Assembly (NCBI GenBank): GCA_032207245.1
Contig: CM063505.1
Span: 174,924,200 to 174,988,199 of the forward strand
Length of the DNA: 64,000 nt
Source: Pardosa pseudoannulata
Taxonomy: Eukaryota; Arthropoda; Arachnida; Araneae; Lycosidae
Reading direction: 5' to 3'
Shown here piece after piece: positions 63,571-64,000 of the stretch; the first letter of the stretch is position 1; each line of letters starts with the position of its first letter. Below the pieces are notes generated by a model. The model ran no database searches. It was not told the origin of the DNA and worked only from the letters and a program-made list of their open reading frames with translations. The translations under genes and the position numbers were made by a program.

Positions 63571-64000
63571 ATGCTGACTAAAAGCTAATGTACTTCATGA
63601 GAATGGTACAGAATAGTATCTCCATGAGATTACAACTGAAATAAAACTACCATTTTGTAGTCTATGGGTACTACCATATTGCAGTCGAGTTGTCATCACT
63701 GCCGACTTCCGCCTTTACCCTTTTTATCCTGACGGTACTTAAAATTACCGCTTCAATCAAACACCTATATATTCCTAATAAAGACGTATTTCCTGACGGT
63801 ACTCAGAAGGACATGAACGATGCAGTTCCTACAGCAGAAAAGAAATGACAGCACCAACCAGGAATCCTTTTCATTCGCATATCAGAGATTTATAATTGGC
63901 GTGCTGCATTCGAAGGTCATTTTGTGGTAGAGTTGATACACGTGTTGTTTGTTCAAATGAGTAAATTTAGTGGTTTATTACCAGTTATTCGGTACTATTA
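63570..64000. other. Window end, unclassified repeat-like DNA
   Basis: CCTGACGGTACT occurs twice (about 63729 and 63794), and the stretch is less AT-biased than the flanks. I could not classify it. Confidence 0.35.

Overview
This is a very AT-rich stretch of animal nuclear DNA with almost no coding content. It holds many (TA)n, (CA)n and (GA)n microsatellites, tRNA-derived SINEs, and cut-and-paste DNA transposons of several superfamilies. Together with a split kinesin gene whose introns exceed tens of kilobases, this points to a large arthropod genome. The SINE with the tail block GTTGCAAAAAGTAGACC followed by repeated CCAAA resembles repeats I associate with spiders, so an orb-weaver-like arachnid is my best guess. 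That is recall, not a computed match.

The only host coding exon I can support is at 45947-46025 on the + strand. It is a 79-nt internal exon with a strong acceptor and a GTAAGT donor. It encodes the start of a kinesin-3 motor domain of the KIF13 / Khc-73 type. The exon before it and the exon after it (P-loop region) were not found. Most of the window is therefore probably two giant introns: at least 45.9 kb upstream and at least 17.9 kb downstream.

Layout: 0.5-9.4 kb holds two copies of a ~430-bp unclassified repeat ending in (TA)n, two piggyBac-like TTAA elements, and GC-richer unique patches at 6.6-7.0 and 7.9-8.4 kb. 10.0-10.6 kb is a SINE. 12.97-15.0 kb is a dead Helitron whose PIF1-like helicase is split by a 969-bp hAT-like element with a perfect 8-bp target duplication. 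16.3-17.3 kb holds a SINE relic, two back-to-back fold-back MITEs and a hAT-like MITE. 23.8-27.7 kb holds a locally duplicated ~410-450-bp segment, a third piggyBac-like copy and another SINE. 28.3-29.7 kb has dispersed short repeats and a CpG-richer patch. 31.05-31.15 kb has a compound perfect hairpin. 36.8-38.7 kb holds a TTAA-element end with a palindrome array, a tRNA-headed LTR-like retroposon and a 3 x 194-bp tandem repeat. 39.4-41.7 kb holds two more hAT-like elements with exact target duplications. After the kinesin exon come a Tigger/pogo-like relic at 46.6-47.5 kb, SINE pieces near 51 kb, a hAT deletion derivative with a recognisable transposase C-terminus at 56.1-56.9 kb, an intact SINE at 60.85-61.03 kb, a short TTAA MITE at 61.3-61.6 kb and a Helitron 3' end at 62.4 kb.

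No rRNA, functional tRNA, CRISPR array or operon is visible. The kinesin exon is the only part with a cellular job (microtubule motor for cargo transport). The rest is transposon history, simple repeats and possible intronic regulatory DNA.
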